DNA from: UBA8524 sp964215915
GTDB lineage: Bacteria > Bacteroidota > Bacteroidia > UBA8524
Direction: 5' to 3'
Length of the DNA stretch: 64,000 bases
Assembly (NCBI GenBank): GCA_964215915.1
Contig: CAXPEB010000086.1
Location: 1 to 64,000 of the forward strand
Both the position numbers and the translations under genes were made by a program. The notes below the pieces were generated by a model. It saw nothing but the letters and a program-made list of their open reading frames with translations. It searched no databases and was not told the origin of the DNA. This document shows positions 54,401-62,586 of the stretch, piece after piece. Each line of letters starts with the position of its first letter. Position 1 is the first letter of the stretch.

Positions 54401-55122
54401 AACAAGCTGGAACTGATCACCTCTGCCGTAGCATAAGGCTTGGTTTCCACCGGGGTAAGGTACTGCACCACGGCTCCACCGGTAAAATCGCCGTATTCCG
54501 GGGCCACCCCTCCGATTACCAGTCCGAGTTGGGCCATGGAACGCGGAGAAATATTCAACCGCGAGATCATAGGCATGGTGCCCAGGTAGTAGGCGGTAGC
54601 CGAAGGCCTGGCTCCTTTTACGCTGAGCCCGTTTCGTGTGGGTGTGGCTGAAGGCTGATACGAAATGATATCATTAATGTTCCGGCTGGGAGTAAGTCCG
54701 AGCTGGGTTTTATCGATGATATGGATATTGTCCAGCGGCTTCATTTCCAGGATGGTGTCGTTCTTTCTCCCGTCGATGATGATATCATCCCCCGCAAGAA
54801 TCGCGGATATCCCCAGTTTGTAACTGGCATAGTTCATCTCACCGGCTTTCAACCGGATCACGTGTTGCTGGGTACCGAAACCCGTGTAACTGATCCGGAT
54901 CACATAGGTGCCTGCCGCTATACCACTCAGGTAGTATTCCCCTTCGAGGTCGGTAGTGGTACCGGTGATCATGGTATTGTTGCTCAGCAGGATGACGTTA
55001 GCCCCTATCAGCGCTTCGCCAGTGAGGGAATCGGTGACCTTACCTTTGAGTTCGGCGGAGTTCTGGGCGGCCAGTTGCAGCGAGAATAGAACACAAACTA
55101 GTACGTAAATGTTTTTGTGCAT
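51403..55122 (-). CDS. Large TonB-dependent receptor with carboxypeptidase-regulatory-like domain
   Basis: The 1,239-residue protein (ATG 55122) has a signal peptide (MHKNIYVLVCVLFSLQLAAQ). A carboxypeptidase-regulatory-like domain follows (ELKGKVTDSLTGEALIGANV, about residues 24-110), then a plug (ISYQPSATPTRNGLSVKGAR; QLGLVIGGVAPEYGDFTGGA) and a very long barrel ending RLSLLLTF. The plug is shorter and differs from siderophore receptors, which is common in Oar-like receptors. A SusD partner is absent. Substrate unknown; it may work with the PKD protein that follows, or with secreted peptides. A 16-residue N-terminal extension to 55170 has no signal value. Confidence 0.88.
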   Translation of the reverse strand: MHKNIYVLVCVLFSLQLAAQNSAELKGKVTDSLTGEALIGANVILLSNNTMITGTTTDLEGEYYLSGIAAGTYVIRISYTGFGTQQHVIRLKAGEMNYASYKLGISAILAGDDIIIDGRKNDTILEMKPLDNIHIIDKTQLGLTPSRNINDIISYQPSATPTRNGLSVKGARPSATAYYLGTMPMISRLNISPRSMAQLGLVIGGVAPEYGDFTGGAVVQYLTPVETKPYATAEVISSSLFDKYHYTRFDLNFGGPLIMKENKQAGYKRMVLGYHSNFNLFWQADPSPSAIGIWKVKDDKLKELEENPIRPSVTGNGFVPAAEFLTLSDLERRKARQNASSSDLMWVGKLEYRPRTNLTFEGAAIVDRQHNTLAPWGNELLNANANPVQTNWAVASYLNMEHNLLATLDTASINRRKLKRLKYTISLQYQGVWSRVEDPELRDDYFRYGYVGRFDAYRAPSYQYNGNEGQSGKAIPIIQNGDTVWVKNYYELEGFQDTLIRFDRGNTSNPLLANYTEAYFRQTDQVRNFNQISGSGGGLLNGMSPIGIYSNMWNNIGALTVGSSINSGVSRSQTEQFSMNVNGEVNKGIHSVKLGFYFEQRISRAYSVNAVNLWDMMYQSANQGLVLDYANPQIHYDQNGTFSDTVSYRQVFTNEQTEFSKRIRQRLMEQGYRDVYGNPVDENSYLNIHALDPTRFSMDLFTADELLGTGGSNQYVSYYGYDYLGRKDRKTHSVEDFLNDPANRSIGAYRPIYAAMYLQDMIELRQMIIRFGVRVERFDANIPVLKDPYSLYPIRTAGEVKELNGNAVSHPDGVGNGYKVYVNDSKNPSQILGYRDGNQWFNAQGLRIADPTQIATKTKSGTIQPYLVDGQNEVLSAASFRDYDAKMVVLPRFSVNFPISSTASFFAYYDVLAQRPSNIFTPIDDYYFMRYNSTRVVNNPDLKQQLTTDYELGFKQSLSRSSILSITASYREQRNMIQLVRYYLAYPVSYLSYGNIDMSTVKGIRTEYSLRSGHLYLDASYQFQIAEGTGSGTGSQATLVSAGQPNLRNLFPLDFDVRHSIKLNLQYVFGNGKEYSGPVIAGARVLENAGVSMLMAAFSGQPYTANQIATPDAQNGIASRSPISGTPNGSRMPWQLNNNLNFYRAFPVVWGVRDGKPINGQITMTLWVENFLNVRNIQAVHSYSGSGETDGYLNSPNGQAATASATNAQSFIDLYNTALANPGYYGLPRRTRLSLLLTF

Positions 55123-55433
55123 AGCATGGGTGTTTATGGAACCGGTATTGACCGGGCCCGGATACAACATTCCCCCTTGCAGTGCACCGCATTAATTTCT
55201 GTTCCAAGGTTTTACAACCTTTTCAGGAAAGTCTTTCGGGGATTAATTTCTATACGTAAAACGTCGCGGGCAACGCTTAAGGTTGGAGAATCGCTGCATG
55301 GGATTTTAAAAAATACCGTAAACCCTTGATTATCATCTACAAAAATCCTTCATCCGAATATTTTAAATCATCACCGAAGCCGTTTGCAGGCCTCCTCCGG
55401 AGGTTTTATATTGCCGCCCTGAGTTTAAACATC
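55123..55433. other. 311-base intergenic region between divergent genes
   Basis: This region separates the start of the TonB receptor (minus) from the start of aminopeptidase C (plus). I find no TAnnTTTG element on either strand. A short palindrome CCTCCGGAGG sits about 35 bases upstream of the aminopeptidase ATG. No RNA gene or protein frame of quality is visible. Confidence 0.5.
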
Positions 55434-56600
55434 ATGAAAAAAACCATACTCTACGGCGCAATGCTGCTGGCTTTTACCGCCACGCAGCCGGGTTTTGCGC
55501 AAACATTCAAAAACAAAGAAGGCGGTCATATTGACTTTACCGTGATCAAAGACATGGACAAGACCGCCGTAGATAACCAATACCGGTCCTCCACCTGCTG
55601 GAGCTTCTCTTCGCTCAGCTTTTTCGAGTCTGAAATTCTGCGCCTCAGCAAAAAAGAGGTGAACCTGTCGGAGATGTTTGTCGTGAACCACACCTACCGC
55701 GACAAAGCCGAAAAATACGTGCGCATGCACGGTGAAGTAGCCTTCGCACCGGGTGGCGCCTTCCATGATGCCCTCTATGTCATGAAAAACTATGGAATGG
55801 TACCACAGTCGGCCTACCCTGGTAAACTGGTCGACAAGGACAACCATATCCATAATGAAATGGATGCCGTGCTCAAAAGCATGGTAAAAGCCGTAATCGG
55901 AAACCCCAACGGGAAACTGAGCGGAGTATGGCACAGCGCATTTTCCGCAGCTATCGACGCCTACCTGGGAGCATTGCCGGAAAAATTCGAGGCGGATGGA
56001 AAAACCCATACAGCCAAATCCTACATGGAATCGTTGAAACTGAACCCCGACGATTATGTGATCGTGACTTCCTATACCCATCATCCTTTCTATTCCCAGT
56101 TTGTATTGGAAGTGCCGGATAACTGGGCCGCACAAAGCTGTTACAACGTACCCCTCAATGAACTGCAAACAATTATGAAATCAGCCATCGACAAGGGGTA
56201 TACCTTTGCCTGGGCAGCTGACGTAAGCGAAAAAGGATTCAACTGGAAAAACGGAGTGGCCATCGTACCGGAAGGCGACTGGGACGGAATCCGCGATAAA
56301 GAAACCATCGATAGCCTCACCAATTACCCGATCCCGCAAATGGCTATCAACCAGAAAAACCGTCAGGAAGCATTCGATAACTATGAAACCCAGGACGATC
56401 ACGGAATGCACATCACCGGGACCGTCAAAGACCAAAACGGCACCCTGTATTATAAGGTGAAGAATTCCTGGGGTACCAAAAGCAACGACTGCGACGGTTA
56501 CCTCTATGCTTCCGAAGCCTATGTGCTATACAAAACCACCAATATTATGCTGCATAAGTCCGCTATCCCTTCGGACATTGCCAAGAAAATGGGACTCTGA
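55434..56600 (+). CDS. Exported C1B peptidase (aminopeptidase C/bleomycin hydrolase type)
   Basis: This papain-fold cysteine exopeptidase has 388 residues with a signal peptide (TILYGAMLLAFTATQPGFAQ), unlike cytosolic PepC of lactobacilli. Catalytic features are Q49 and C55 in DNQYRSSTCWSFSS, histidine in ETQDDHGMHITG, and asparagine in YYKVKNSWG. The insertion and hexamer-forming parts of bleomycin hydrolase are shortened. Likely periplasmic or surface peptide degradation. The start at 55326 is rejected because ATG 55434 gives a perfect signal peptide. It ends at a terminator. Confidence 0.93.
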   Translation: MKKTILYGAMLLAFTATQPGFAQTFKNKEGGHIDFTVIKDMDKTAVDNQYRSSTCWSFSSLSFFESEILRLSKKEVNLSEMFVVNHTYRDKAEKYVRMHGEVAFAPGGAFHDALYVMKNYGMVPQSAYPGKLVDKDNHIHNEMDAVLKSMVKAVIGNPNGKLSGVWHSAFSAAIDAYLGALPEKFEADGKTHTAKSYMESLKLNPDDYVIVTSYTHHPFYSQFVLEVPDNWAAQSCYNVPLNELQTIMKSAIDKGYTFAWAADVSEKGFNWKNGVAIVPEGDWDGIRDKETIDSLTNYPIPQMAINQKNRQEAFDNYETQDDHGMHITGTVKDQNGTLYYKVKNSWGTKSNDCDGYLYASEAYVLYKTTNIMLHKSAIPSDIAKKMGL

Positions 56601-56621
56601 TCCCTCAAAAGCTTGTTTCAG

Positions 56622-56650
56622 AAAGCCGGATTCACCTCCGGCTTTTTTTT
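56622..56650 (+). terminator. Intrinsic terminator of the aminopeptidase C gene
   Basis: AAAGCCGGA (56622-56630) pairs with TCCGGCTTT (56637-56645) across a six-base loop and runs into eight T (56643-56650). It lies 21 bases after the stop codon, before the convergent TonB receptor. Confidence 0.85.
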
Positions 56651-56653
56651 GTT

Positions 56654-58999
56654 TCAGTACCTGTAAGCGAGACTCAGGGAAATATTCCTGCCCGGTTCCG
56701 GGAGGTTCAGATAACGCCAGCGGGAAAGGTGGTTGAAATAGGGCGTATTGAAGAGGTTTCGCATATTCAGGTTGCACTGGATGCGGTGCCGGCCCAATGG
56801 CAGGGTCCAGCCCGCCCCGAAATGAAATAAATGATACCCAGGCGTGCTCCTTTCGTTGCGATCGGTGCGGTTCTGCGAAGCTGCAGCCACCCAGTTCAGT
56901 TTGAGGTAAGCCTCTTCCAGACGACCCAGTTTATCCCATTCCCATTCCACTCCAGATTTCAGCTGGAAAGGCGGCATGAATGGCAAAGGCAAATCGGTAG
57001 AACGGTTCCATCCATACACATACTCCAGCCCGCTCTCCAGATGCAGCGAACGTACCGGATGGTATTCCATACTTAACTCCCCCCCGCCCAGCAAAGCCTG
57101 CGCTTGTTCATACCGGAACAACTGCCCGCCTTCGGGCAAAGGAGAGAATTCCGCAGTAGGTCGTAAAAAGATGTAGTTCTCAAAAAGATTCAGAAACGGA
57201 CTGAGTGCCACATACAGGTTCTTTTTCTCCAGGCTAAGACTCATATCCAATTGGTATGACGACTCAGGGTCAAGAGCGGGGTCACCCAGTTCATGACGGA
57301 AGGAGCCATGGTGAATGCCATTCACGGATAATTCCTGCGGAGTGGGGAAACGGAAGCTTTTTCCCAGGTTCAGTTTAAAATTGAGATCCGAACGCAGGTC
57401 ATAGCTTAGGCCCAGCATGGCTGACCAGTTAGCGAATTGCCGGTTGTTTTCTGCGACCCGCTCGGTTTCTCCGATTATTACCCCATTCTGGTACACCGGC
57501 TGTACATGACGGTGAATGTGGTAAGCGGCAAGGTCTGCCCTCAGGCCTCCATTGAGTACAAGTCGGGTGTTCTGCCTCCGTTTGATAAAATAGTACGCCC
57601 CAGCCTGAACCGTCTCAAACTGCGGGAGAAGAAATTCGAAACCCTCAAACCGGTGATGCTGCAGTTGCCCGCTTAACCCGAATGCATGCTGATTCTTTCC
57701 ATCGGGAATAAAGAAGCGAAAATTGCCACTGAGGGTTTGCAGGTTCAATCCATGTGCAAGCGTCCCGGAAACCGGTCCCTGGCCGTGCGCATGCGGAAAA
57801 CTGCTTTCTTTCCGCTTGTTGTATTGATACCCGATATCTGACTCCAGCCAGTTTTTCCCGAAACGAACATTGGAATTGGATACCACTTTCCAGTGCTGTA
57901 TGGATTGGTTGGGCAGATCAATATTACGGGTATTACCATCCGGCTGAAGACTGTACTCCCGCGGAATTCCTATGGCCCCGCTGAACACGCCTATTTGCTG
58001 ATTAAAACTACTCACACTCAGACGGGAATACCCCCAATTGCGGTGAAGGCCCAGTTGCAGGGATCCATGCTGCTCACGACCAGCCGTATTTTTCAAACGC
58101 TGGTCATAAACAGGCAATACGTAACGGTTGTAATTGAAGGAATCTGCCGGGATACGGTAATCGCCATAGTTGAGGTAAGTGAAACGCGCCCGGTATATCC
58201 ATCCATTCTGATTCCCCTTTGCCGACAAGCTGTTTCCCCAGGTGGAATTAACCGAGCGGTAAACGGCCATTGCACCCACCTCGTGGGTACGGTTAACCGG
58301 GATCAGGGGCTGCTTGAGATGGATGACGCCCCCCATTCCATCCGTGCCAAACAGCAATGAAGCAGGGCCTTTGATGATCTCTACCTTTTCCGCATTGAAA
58401 GGATCGATCTCAAGTCCGTGGTCACCTCCCCACTGCTGCCCTTCCTGCCGGATACCGTTTTCGGCAACGACAATGCGGTTGCCGCTTAGCCCACGAATGA
58501 CCGGCTTGCTCACCGCCACTCCCATATTGATGGTATTGATACCCGGTATCTGCTCCAGGGCATTGCTCAGGGTAGGTCCCTGGTTTTTCATAAGCTGATC
58601 CTTACCGAGAACCAGCACCTGCACCGAATACTCCGACTTATCCATTTTCAGGGCATCGCCTTCTATCACCGCTTCATGCAGTTCCAGGTTAGAGGCTTCC
58701 ATCCTGATCTCCAGGAAACGGGTGCTGTCGTCAACGCGAACATCCATCGATATTGCATGATACCCTACATAGGTGATGTGAAGATGATACGTCCCCAATC
58801 GAACGGAGGTCAGAAAAAAATACCCGGAATCATTACTCAGGGTGCCCTGAAAGGTTTCATGCAGATAAACGGTTGCCCCGGTAAGCGGCTCTCCCTGTTC
58901 ATCGGTAACCCTTCCCTCAAGCGTGTATGTGGCCTGAGCCATCAATCCTGCAGGAATCAATAAAAAGAAGAATAACACTACCCGTAAGGGGACAATCAT
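56654..58999 (-). CDS. Histidine-rich TonB-dependent receptor, ZnuD-like
   Basis: The 781-residue protein has a signal peptide (VVLFFFLLIPAGLMAQ). The carboxypeptidase-regulatory-like domain is at residues 25-115 (YTLEGRVTDEQGEPLTGATV), followed by the plug (LSNALEQIPGINTINMGVAV; VEIIKGPASLLFGTDGMGGV) and a barrel ending ISLSLAYRY. WGGDHGLEIDPFN, SFPHAHGQGPVSGTLAHG, QLQHHRFEG and AAYHIHRHVQP make it rich in histidine, as in the zinc receptor ZnuD. Zinc or another transition metal, perhaps bound to a carrier, is therefore the best guess. A Fur-type dyad over its promoter supports metal control. Confidence 0.87.
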   Translation of the reverse strand: MIVPLRVVLFFFLLIPAGLMAQATYTLEGRVTDEQGEPLTGATVYLHETFQGTLSNDSGYFFLTSVRLGTYHLHITYVGYHAISMDVRVDDSTRFLEIRMEASNLELHEAVIEGDALKMDKSEYSVQVLVLGKDQLMKNQGPTLSNALEQIPGINTINMGVAVSKPVIRGLSGNRIVVAENGIRQEGQQWGGDHGLEIDPFNAEKVEIIKGPASLLFGTDGMGGVIHLKQPLIPVNRTHEVGAMAVYRSVNSTWGNSLSAKGNQNGWIYRARFTYLNYGDYRIPADSFNYNRYVLPVYDQRLKNTAGREQHGSLQLGLHRNWGYSRLSVSSFNQQIGVFSGAIGIPREYSLQPDGNTRNIDLPNQSIQHWKVVSNSNVRFGKNWLESDIGYQYNKRKESSFPHAHGQGPVSGTLAHGLNLQTLSGNFRFFIPDGKNQHAFGLSGQLQHHRFEGFEFLLPQFETVQAGAYYFIKRRQNTRLVLNGGLRADLAAYHIHRHVQPVYQNGVIIGETERVAENNRQFANWSAMLGLSYDLRSDLNFKLNLGKSFRFPTPQELSVNGIHHGSFRHELGDPALDPESSYQLDMSLSLEKKNLYVALSPFLNLFENYIFLRPTAEFSPLPEGGQLFRYEQAQALLGGGELSMEYHPVRSLHLESGLEYVYGWNRSTDLPLPFMPPFQLKSGVEWEWDKLGRLEEAYLKLNWVAAASQNRTDRNERSTPGYHLFHFGAGWTLPLGRHRIQCNLNMRNLFNTPYFNHLSRWRYLNLPEPGRNISLSLAYRY

Positions 59000-59003
59000 A
59001 GAC

Positions 59004-59039
59004 TTTCCTTAATGCAATAATGTTGCAAAATTAAGGAAA
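59004..59039 (-). promoter_or_regulatory. Metal-regulator-like dyad and -7 element of the ZnuD-like receptor
   Basis: TGCAATAATGTTGCA (59013-59027) is a 7-1-7 dyad like those bound by Fur-family proteins. It sits inside a wider inverted repeat TTTCCTTAAT/ATTAAGGAAA (59004-59013 and 59030-59039). A TAnnTTTG match, TAATTTTG on the minus strand (59026-59033), overlaps the dyad edge, 26 bases before the ATG at 58999. A repressor bound here would block transcription. Identification as a Zur box is inference. Confidence 0.5.
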
Positions 59040-59051
59040 AGCGCGGAATAC

Positions 59052-59669
59052 TCAGGTATTGAAATAGCCCCGCAAACCGAAACTCACCACATTGTGAAAG
59101 TAGCCCGGGCGTAGTTTGGGTGAAGTGAACAGCTTTCCGCAATTGCCTCCGTCCACACAATCCAGCGAATAGGAATACCGTACATAGACGCCAAGGTCGG
59201 TACGCACGAAATAACTTGCCCCCAGATGGCCGGCCCATTCCAGCCGGTTGTAGGAAGCAGTGGTGGTATAACGACCTGTATTATCCCGGTTATAAGCCCA
59301 TATCAGCACGCCGAAAGAGCCGCCCAGTTCGGCCTGCCATTTCTTTTGCCTGTAATTGAGAAACAGGGGGACTTCCGCATAATAAAAGGCCGACTTGAGT
59401 GGATTCTGGATATTATCGGGATTGACGTAGTTTTTGGCCCCTTTAACCGTAAAAAGGAACTCCGGACGAAGGCTTAGCTTGCCGATACTACGTTCTACAA
59501 ACAGTCCGACATGAGGGCCGAATTTATTGTATCCGCTTAGGTTATCGCCATCCACCTGGGTCAGACTGCCACCCAGCTGCCAGCCGAGTCTGAAATCCTG
59601 AGCCTTTAATCCGGAAACCACCAGGAACATCAGAAATATTCCCATACCAATCCTGCGAAAGCTATCCAT
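59052..59669 (-). CDS. Small outer-membrane beta-barrel protein (PorT-like/OmpW-size)
   Basis: The 205-residue protein has a signal peptide (IGMGIFLMFLVVSGLKAQ). It then has alternating beta-strand segments (RLGWQLGGSLTQVDGDNLSG; HVGLFVERSIGKLSLRPEFL; VYVRYSYSLDCVDGGNCGKL) and ends in a strand with NVVSFGLRGYF. This is the outer-membrane beta-barrel family common in Bacteroidota, including PorT. Function unknown. A TAACTTG element lies five bases upstream of its ATG. Confidence 0.82.
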   Translation of the reverse strand: MDSFRRIGMGIFLMFLVVSGLKAQDFRLGWQLGGSLTQVDGDNLSGYNKFGPHVGLFVERSIGKLSLRPEFLFTVKGAKNYVNPDNIQNPLKSAFYYAEVPLFLNYRQKKWQAELGGSFGVLIWAYNRDNTGRYTTTASYNRLEWAGHLGASYFVRTDLGVYVRYSYSLDCVDGGNCGKLFTSPKLRPGYFHNVVSFGLRGYFNT

Positions 59670-59674
59670 AGCTG

Positions 59675-59681
59675 CAAGTTA
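59675..59681 (-). promoter_or_regulatory. Candidate start-proximal -7 element of the outer-membrane barrel gene
   Basis: TAACTTG on the minus strand, a one-base-shorter version of TAnnTTTG, ends five bases before the ATG at 59669. The same heptamer precedes hisS at an almost equal distance. No -33 element is apparent. Confidence 0.25.
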
Positions 59682-59692
59682 AAAAAGGCCGG

Positions 59693-61183
59693 TCAAACAC
59701 GCATAGCTTCGACAAAGCTTTCCGCCCGACGAATGAGCAGGTGCATTTCCGGATCTTCCTTTACAAAAGGCACCTCTCTGCGAAAATCTTCCAGAAGCCC
59801 TTCCAGCAGTTCGGAGGTATGGGACGGTCTGCGGAATTCCAGCGCCTGTGCGGCCGTCATCAGCTCCAGTGCCTGCAAGCGCTCCAGGTTTTTCAAAACC
59901 TTCCAGGCCTTGGTGGCAGCATTTGCTCCCATACTCACATGATCTTCCTGTCCGTTGCTGCTCACGATGGAATCCACGGAAGCCGGTGTACAATACTGCT
60001 TATTCTGACTGACGATGCCGGCGGCCAGGTATTGAACGATCATAAAACCGGAATGCAATCCCGGATTTTCGGATAAAAAGACAGGCAATTTCCGTTGGCC
60101 TGATACCAATAAATAGAGACGACGTTCAGAGATACTTCCCAGCTCCGCCAAGGCCATAGCCAGGTAATCAAGGGGTAAGGCCAGGGGTTGCCCGTGAAAG
60201 TTTCCTCCGCTGATAATTTCATCCTCTTCCGCGAACACATTCGGGTTATCGGTTACGCTGTTGATCTCCGTCTGTACGACCTCCCGCACATGTTTCAGGG
60301 CGTCCTTGCTGGCACCGTGCACCTGGGGGATACAACGGAAACTATACGGATCCTGCACGTGCTGCTTCTCTGAAGAAGCAATGGCAGAGTCTTTCCGGTA
60401 TTTCTGCATAACCAACGATGTTTCCAGATGGCCGGCATGCGGGCGCACCTTCCCGATCTTAAGGTCGAAAGCATCGGTGCGGGCATCAAAGGCATCGCAG
60501 GAAAGCGCTGCGATCAGGTCTCCACTGTGTACCAGTTCGCTTGCCCGGGCAACGATTGCCGTGGCATAGGCCGAAATAAACTGTGTGCCGTTGATAAGCG
60601 CCAGGCCTTCTTTGGCACCCAGCTCAAGAGGTTGTAGCCCGAGTTTATTCAGGGCTTCGGCACCATTCATCCTTTCTCCTTTGAGGTATACCTCACCTAA
60701 CCCGATCAGGGGAAGGCTCAGGTGTGCCAGAGGGGCCAGGTCGCCGGATGCACCGAGAGAACCAAGTTCATACACTACGGGCAGGCAATCTTCATTATAA
60801 AAATGCAAGAGCCTTTCCACCGTAGCCAGTTGCACCCCGCTGTACCCGTATGAAAGGCTTTGTGCTTTCAGAAGCAACATCAGTTTGACAATCAAAGCGG
60901 GAACCTCCTCCCCTGCCCCACAGGCATGGGATTTCAGGAGATTGTACTGCAATTCAGCTAGTTTGTCTTTGGACACCACAGTATCACACAAGGAACCGAA
61001 CCCGGTATTGATCCCGTAGTGCGCCGTATCGCTATTTGCGATTTTGGCTTGCAGGTAGTTGTGCACTTTGACGATCCGGGCTTTGGAAGCGTCACTCAGG
61101 GAAAAACGATCTCCCGCGAGAATCCTTCGGTACAATGTCTCCGGTTTGAGCAGATGCTCACTGTCTATTAACTGTTCCATCAT
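59693..61183 (-). CDS. hutH: Histidine ammonia-lyase
   Basis: HutH deaminates L-histidine to urocanate with the MIO group formed from A-S-G. The 496-residue protein has the MIO triad in GSLGASGDLAPLAHLSLP (residues 145-147), the catalytic tyrosine in AHYGINTGFGSL, and LLKSHACGAGEEVP. S85-H86 at the selectivity position argues for histidine rather than tyrosine or phenylalanine. It ends in VEAMRV. It overlaps hisS by four bases or by one (ATGATG); both starts are possible. No hutU, hutI or hutG is seen nearby. Confidence 0.93.
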   Translation of the reverse strand: MMEQLIDSEHLLKPETLYRRILAGDRFSLSDASKARIVKVHNYLQAKIANSDTAHYGINTGFGSLCDTVVSKDKLAELQYNLLKSHACGAGEEVPALIVKLMLLLKAQSLSYGYSGVQLATVERLLHFYNEDCLPVVYELGSLGASGDLAPLAHLSLPLIGLGEVYLKGERMNGAEALNKLGLQPLELGAKEGLALINGTQFISAYATAIVARASELVHSGDLIAALSCDAFDARTDAFDLKIGKVRPHAGHLETSLVMQKYRKDSAIASSEKQHVQDPYSFRCIPQVHGASKDALKHVREVVQTEINSVTDNPNVFAEEDEIISGGNFHGQPLALPLDYLAMALAELGSISERRLYLLVSGQRKLPVFLSENPGLHSGFMIVQYLAAGIVSQNKQYCTPASVDSIVSSNGQEDHVSMGANAATKAWKVLKNLERLQALELMTAAQALEFRRPSHTSELLEGLLEDFRREVPFVKEDPEMHLLIRRAESFVEAMRV

Positions 61184-62532
61184 CCTTTCAGCAAATTGAT
61201 CAATCCGTCACGATCCAGGGTCACCTGTTCCCCGCTATGCAGGTTCTTGCAACTCAGTTGTCCGCTTTCCATTTCCCGTGCACCCAGAATCACTGCATAC
61301 GGAATTGAATTGGCATCGGCGTAGCCGAGCTGTTTTTTTAGCTTGGCATCCTGTGGATATACCTCACAGGCAATCCCCGCTTTTCGGCAATCGGCGGCCA
61401 GGGCAAAAGCATAGGGCAGTGCTTCTTTATCCATACAACAAAACAGCACCTGGCTGTAAGTGGAAGCAGATACCGGGAAAAGGTTCAACTCTTCCAGAAC
61501 ATCATAAATCCGGTCGGCACCGAAGGAGATTCCCACCCCCGACACGCCATTCAGGCCGAATATCCCGGTAAGGTCGTCGTAGCGCCCACCACCACCGATA
61601 CTGCCCATCTTCACACCTTGGGCTTGTACTTCATAGATGGTACCCGTGTAGTAGTTCAGTCCGCGGGCCAGGGTGCCGTCAAACACCACCTCGTTTATGG
61701 TTGGGTATGACTTCAGATAACTAAGGATTTCTTCCAGTTCGGCGATGCCTTTCCTGGCCGTTTCGTCCTGTAGTTTGGCTTTGAGCGTATGGATATAGTG
61801 CTGATCAAAAGTACCGCTGCTCAATAATTCCAGGGCTGCATTACCATCGCCACCAAGCGCATTCAGCTCTTCCAGAACCTTCTCCCGGCCTATTTTATCC
61901 AGCTTATCGATGATCACCGTAAAGGCCCGGAATTCTTCGGCGAACCCGCATTGCCGGGCAACGCCTTCCAGGATTTTGCGGTTATTGAGGCGGATGCTCA
62001 CCGGCAACCTGAATTCCGCAAACACTTCATCATAAATACAAATGAGTTCGGCTTCATAGAGCAGGGAATCCGATCCAACAATATCGACATCGCATTGGTA
62101 GAATTCGCGGTAGCGCCCTTTCTGCGGACGATCGGCACGCCATACCGGCTGTATCTGGTAGCGTTTGAACGGAAAACTGATCTCGTGCTGGTGCATCACC
62201 ACAAAACGCGCGAAGGGTACGGTGAGGTCATAGCGCAATCCTCTTCCGGAAATATGGGGTAGCAGGGCTCCGGAATTCTTCTCCCGGAGCAATTCCTCCG
62301 GTGCCTTGGAAAGGTAGTCGCCGGAGTTCAATACCTTAAACAACAGGGTATCGCCCTCGTCACCATATTTACCGGTGAGGGTGCTGAGATTTTCCAGGGA
62401 AGGGGTCTCAATCTGCTGAAATCCGTAACGCCGGAATACGTTCTCGACGGTGGAAAAGATGTACCGTCTCCCGGCCATCTCACGGGGGGTAAAATCACGC
62501 GTACCTTGCGGAATGGAAGGCTTCTGACTCAT
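61180..62532 (-). CDS. hisS: Histidyl-tRNA synthetase
   Basis: HisS charges tRNA-His. The 450-residue class II synthetase begins MSQKPSIPQGTRDFTPREMA. It contains motif 1 (VFRRYGFQQIETPSLENLS), motif 2 (RYQIQPVWRADRPQKGRYRE), the histidine-binding HisA motif LARGLNYYTGTIYEVQ and motif 3 (GVGISFGADRIYDVLEELN). The C-terminal anticodon-binding domain carries EVYPQDAKLKKQLGYADAN. I choose ATG 62532; the frame could extend to a TTG at 62541. Its stop overlaps the hutH start. Confidence 0.96.
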   Translation of the reverse strand: MSQKPSIPQGTRDFTPREMAGRRYIFSTVENVFRRYGFQQIETPSLENLSTLTGKYGDEGDTLLFKVLNSGDYLSKAPEELLREKNSGALLPHISGRGLRYDLTVPFARFVVMHQHEISFPFKRYQIQPVWRADRPQKGRYREFYQCDVDIVGSDSLLYEAELICIYDEVFAEFRLPVSIRLNNRKILEGVARQCGFAEEFRAFTVIIDKLDKIGREKVLEELNALGGDGNAALELLSSGTFDQHYIHTLKAKLQDETARKGIAELEEILSYLKSYPTINEVVFDGTLARGLNYYTGTIYEVQAQGVKMGSIGGGGRYDDLTGIFGLNGVSGVGISFGADRIYDVLEELNLFPVSASTYSQVLFCCMDKEALPYAFALAADCRKAGIACEVYPQDAKLKKQLGYADANSIPYAVILGAREMESGQLSCKNLHSGEQVTLDRDGLINLLKG

Positions 62533-62538
62533 GGGGCG

Positions 62539-62545
62539 CAAGTTA
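62539..62545 (-). promoter_or_regulatory. Candidate start-proximal -7 element of hisS
   Basis: TAACTTG on the minus strand ends six bases before the hisS ATG (62532). A short dyad GCGCAA/TTGCGC (62537-62542 and 62553-62558) surrounds it. If functional, the hisS-hutH mRNA would be nearly leaderless. Confidence 0.25.
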
Positions 62546-62586
62546 GCATAATTTGCGCTTAAGCCCCGACAGTTGGGGGTGTTGGC

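Noticed and set aside
55395..55404. CCTCCGGAGG palindrome as a promoter operator or terminator for aminopeptidase C
   Set aside because: Too short, without a T-tract and without a promoter element nearby to support either role.
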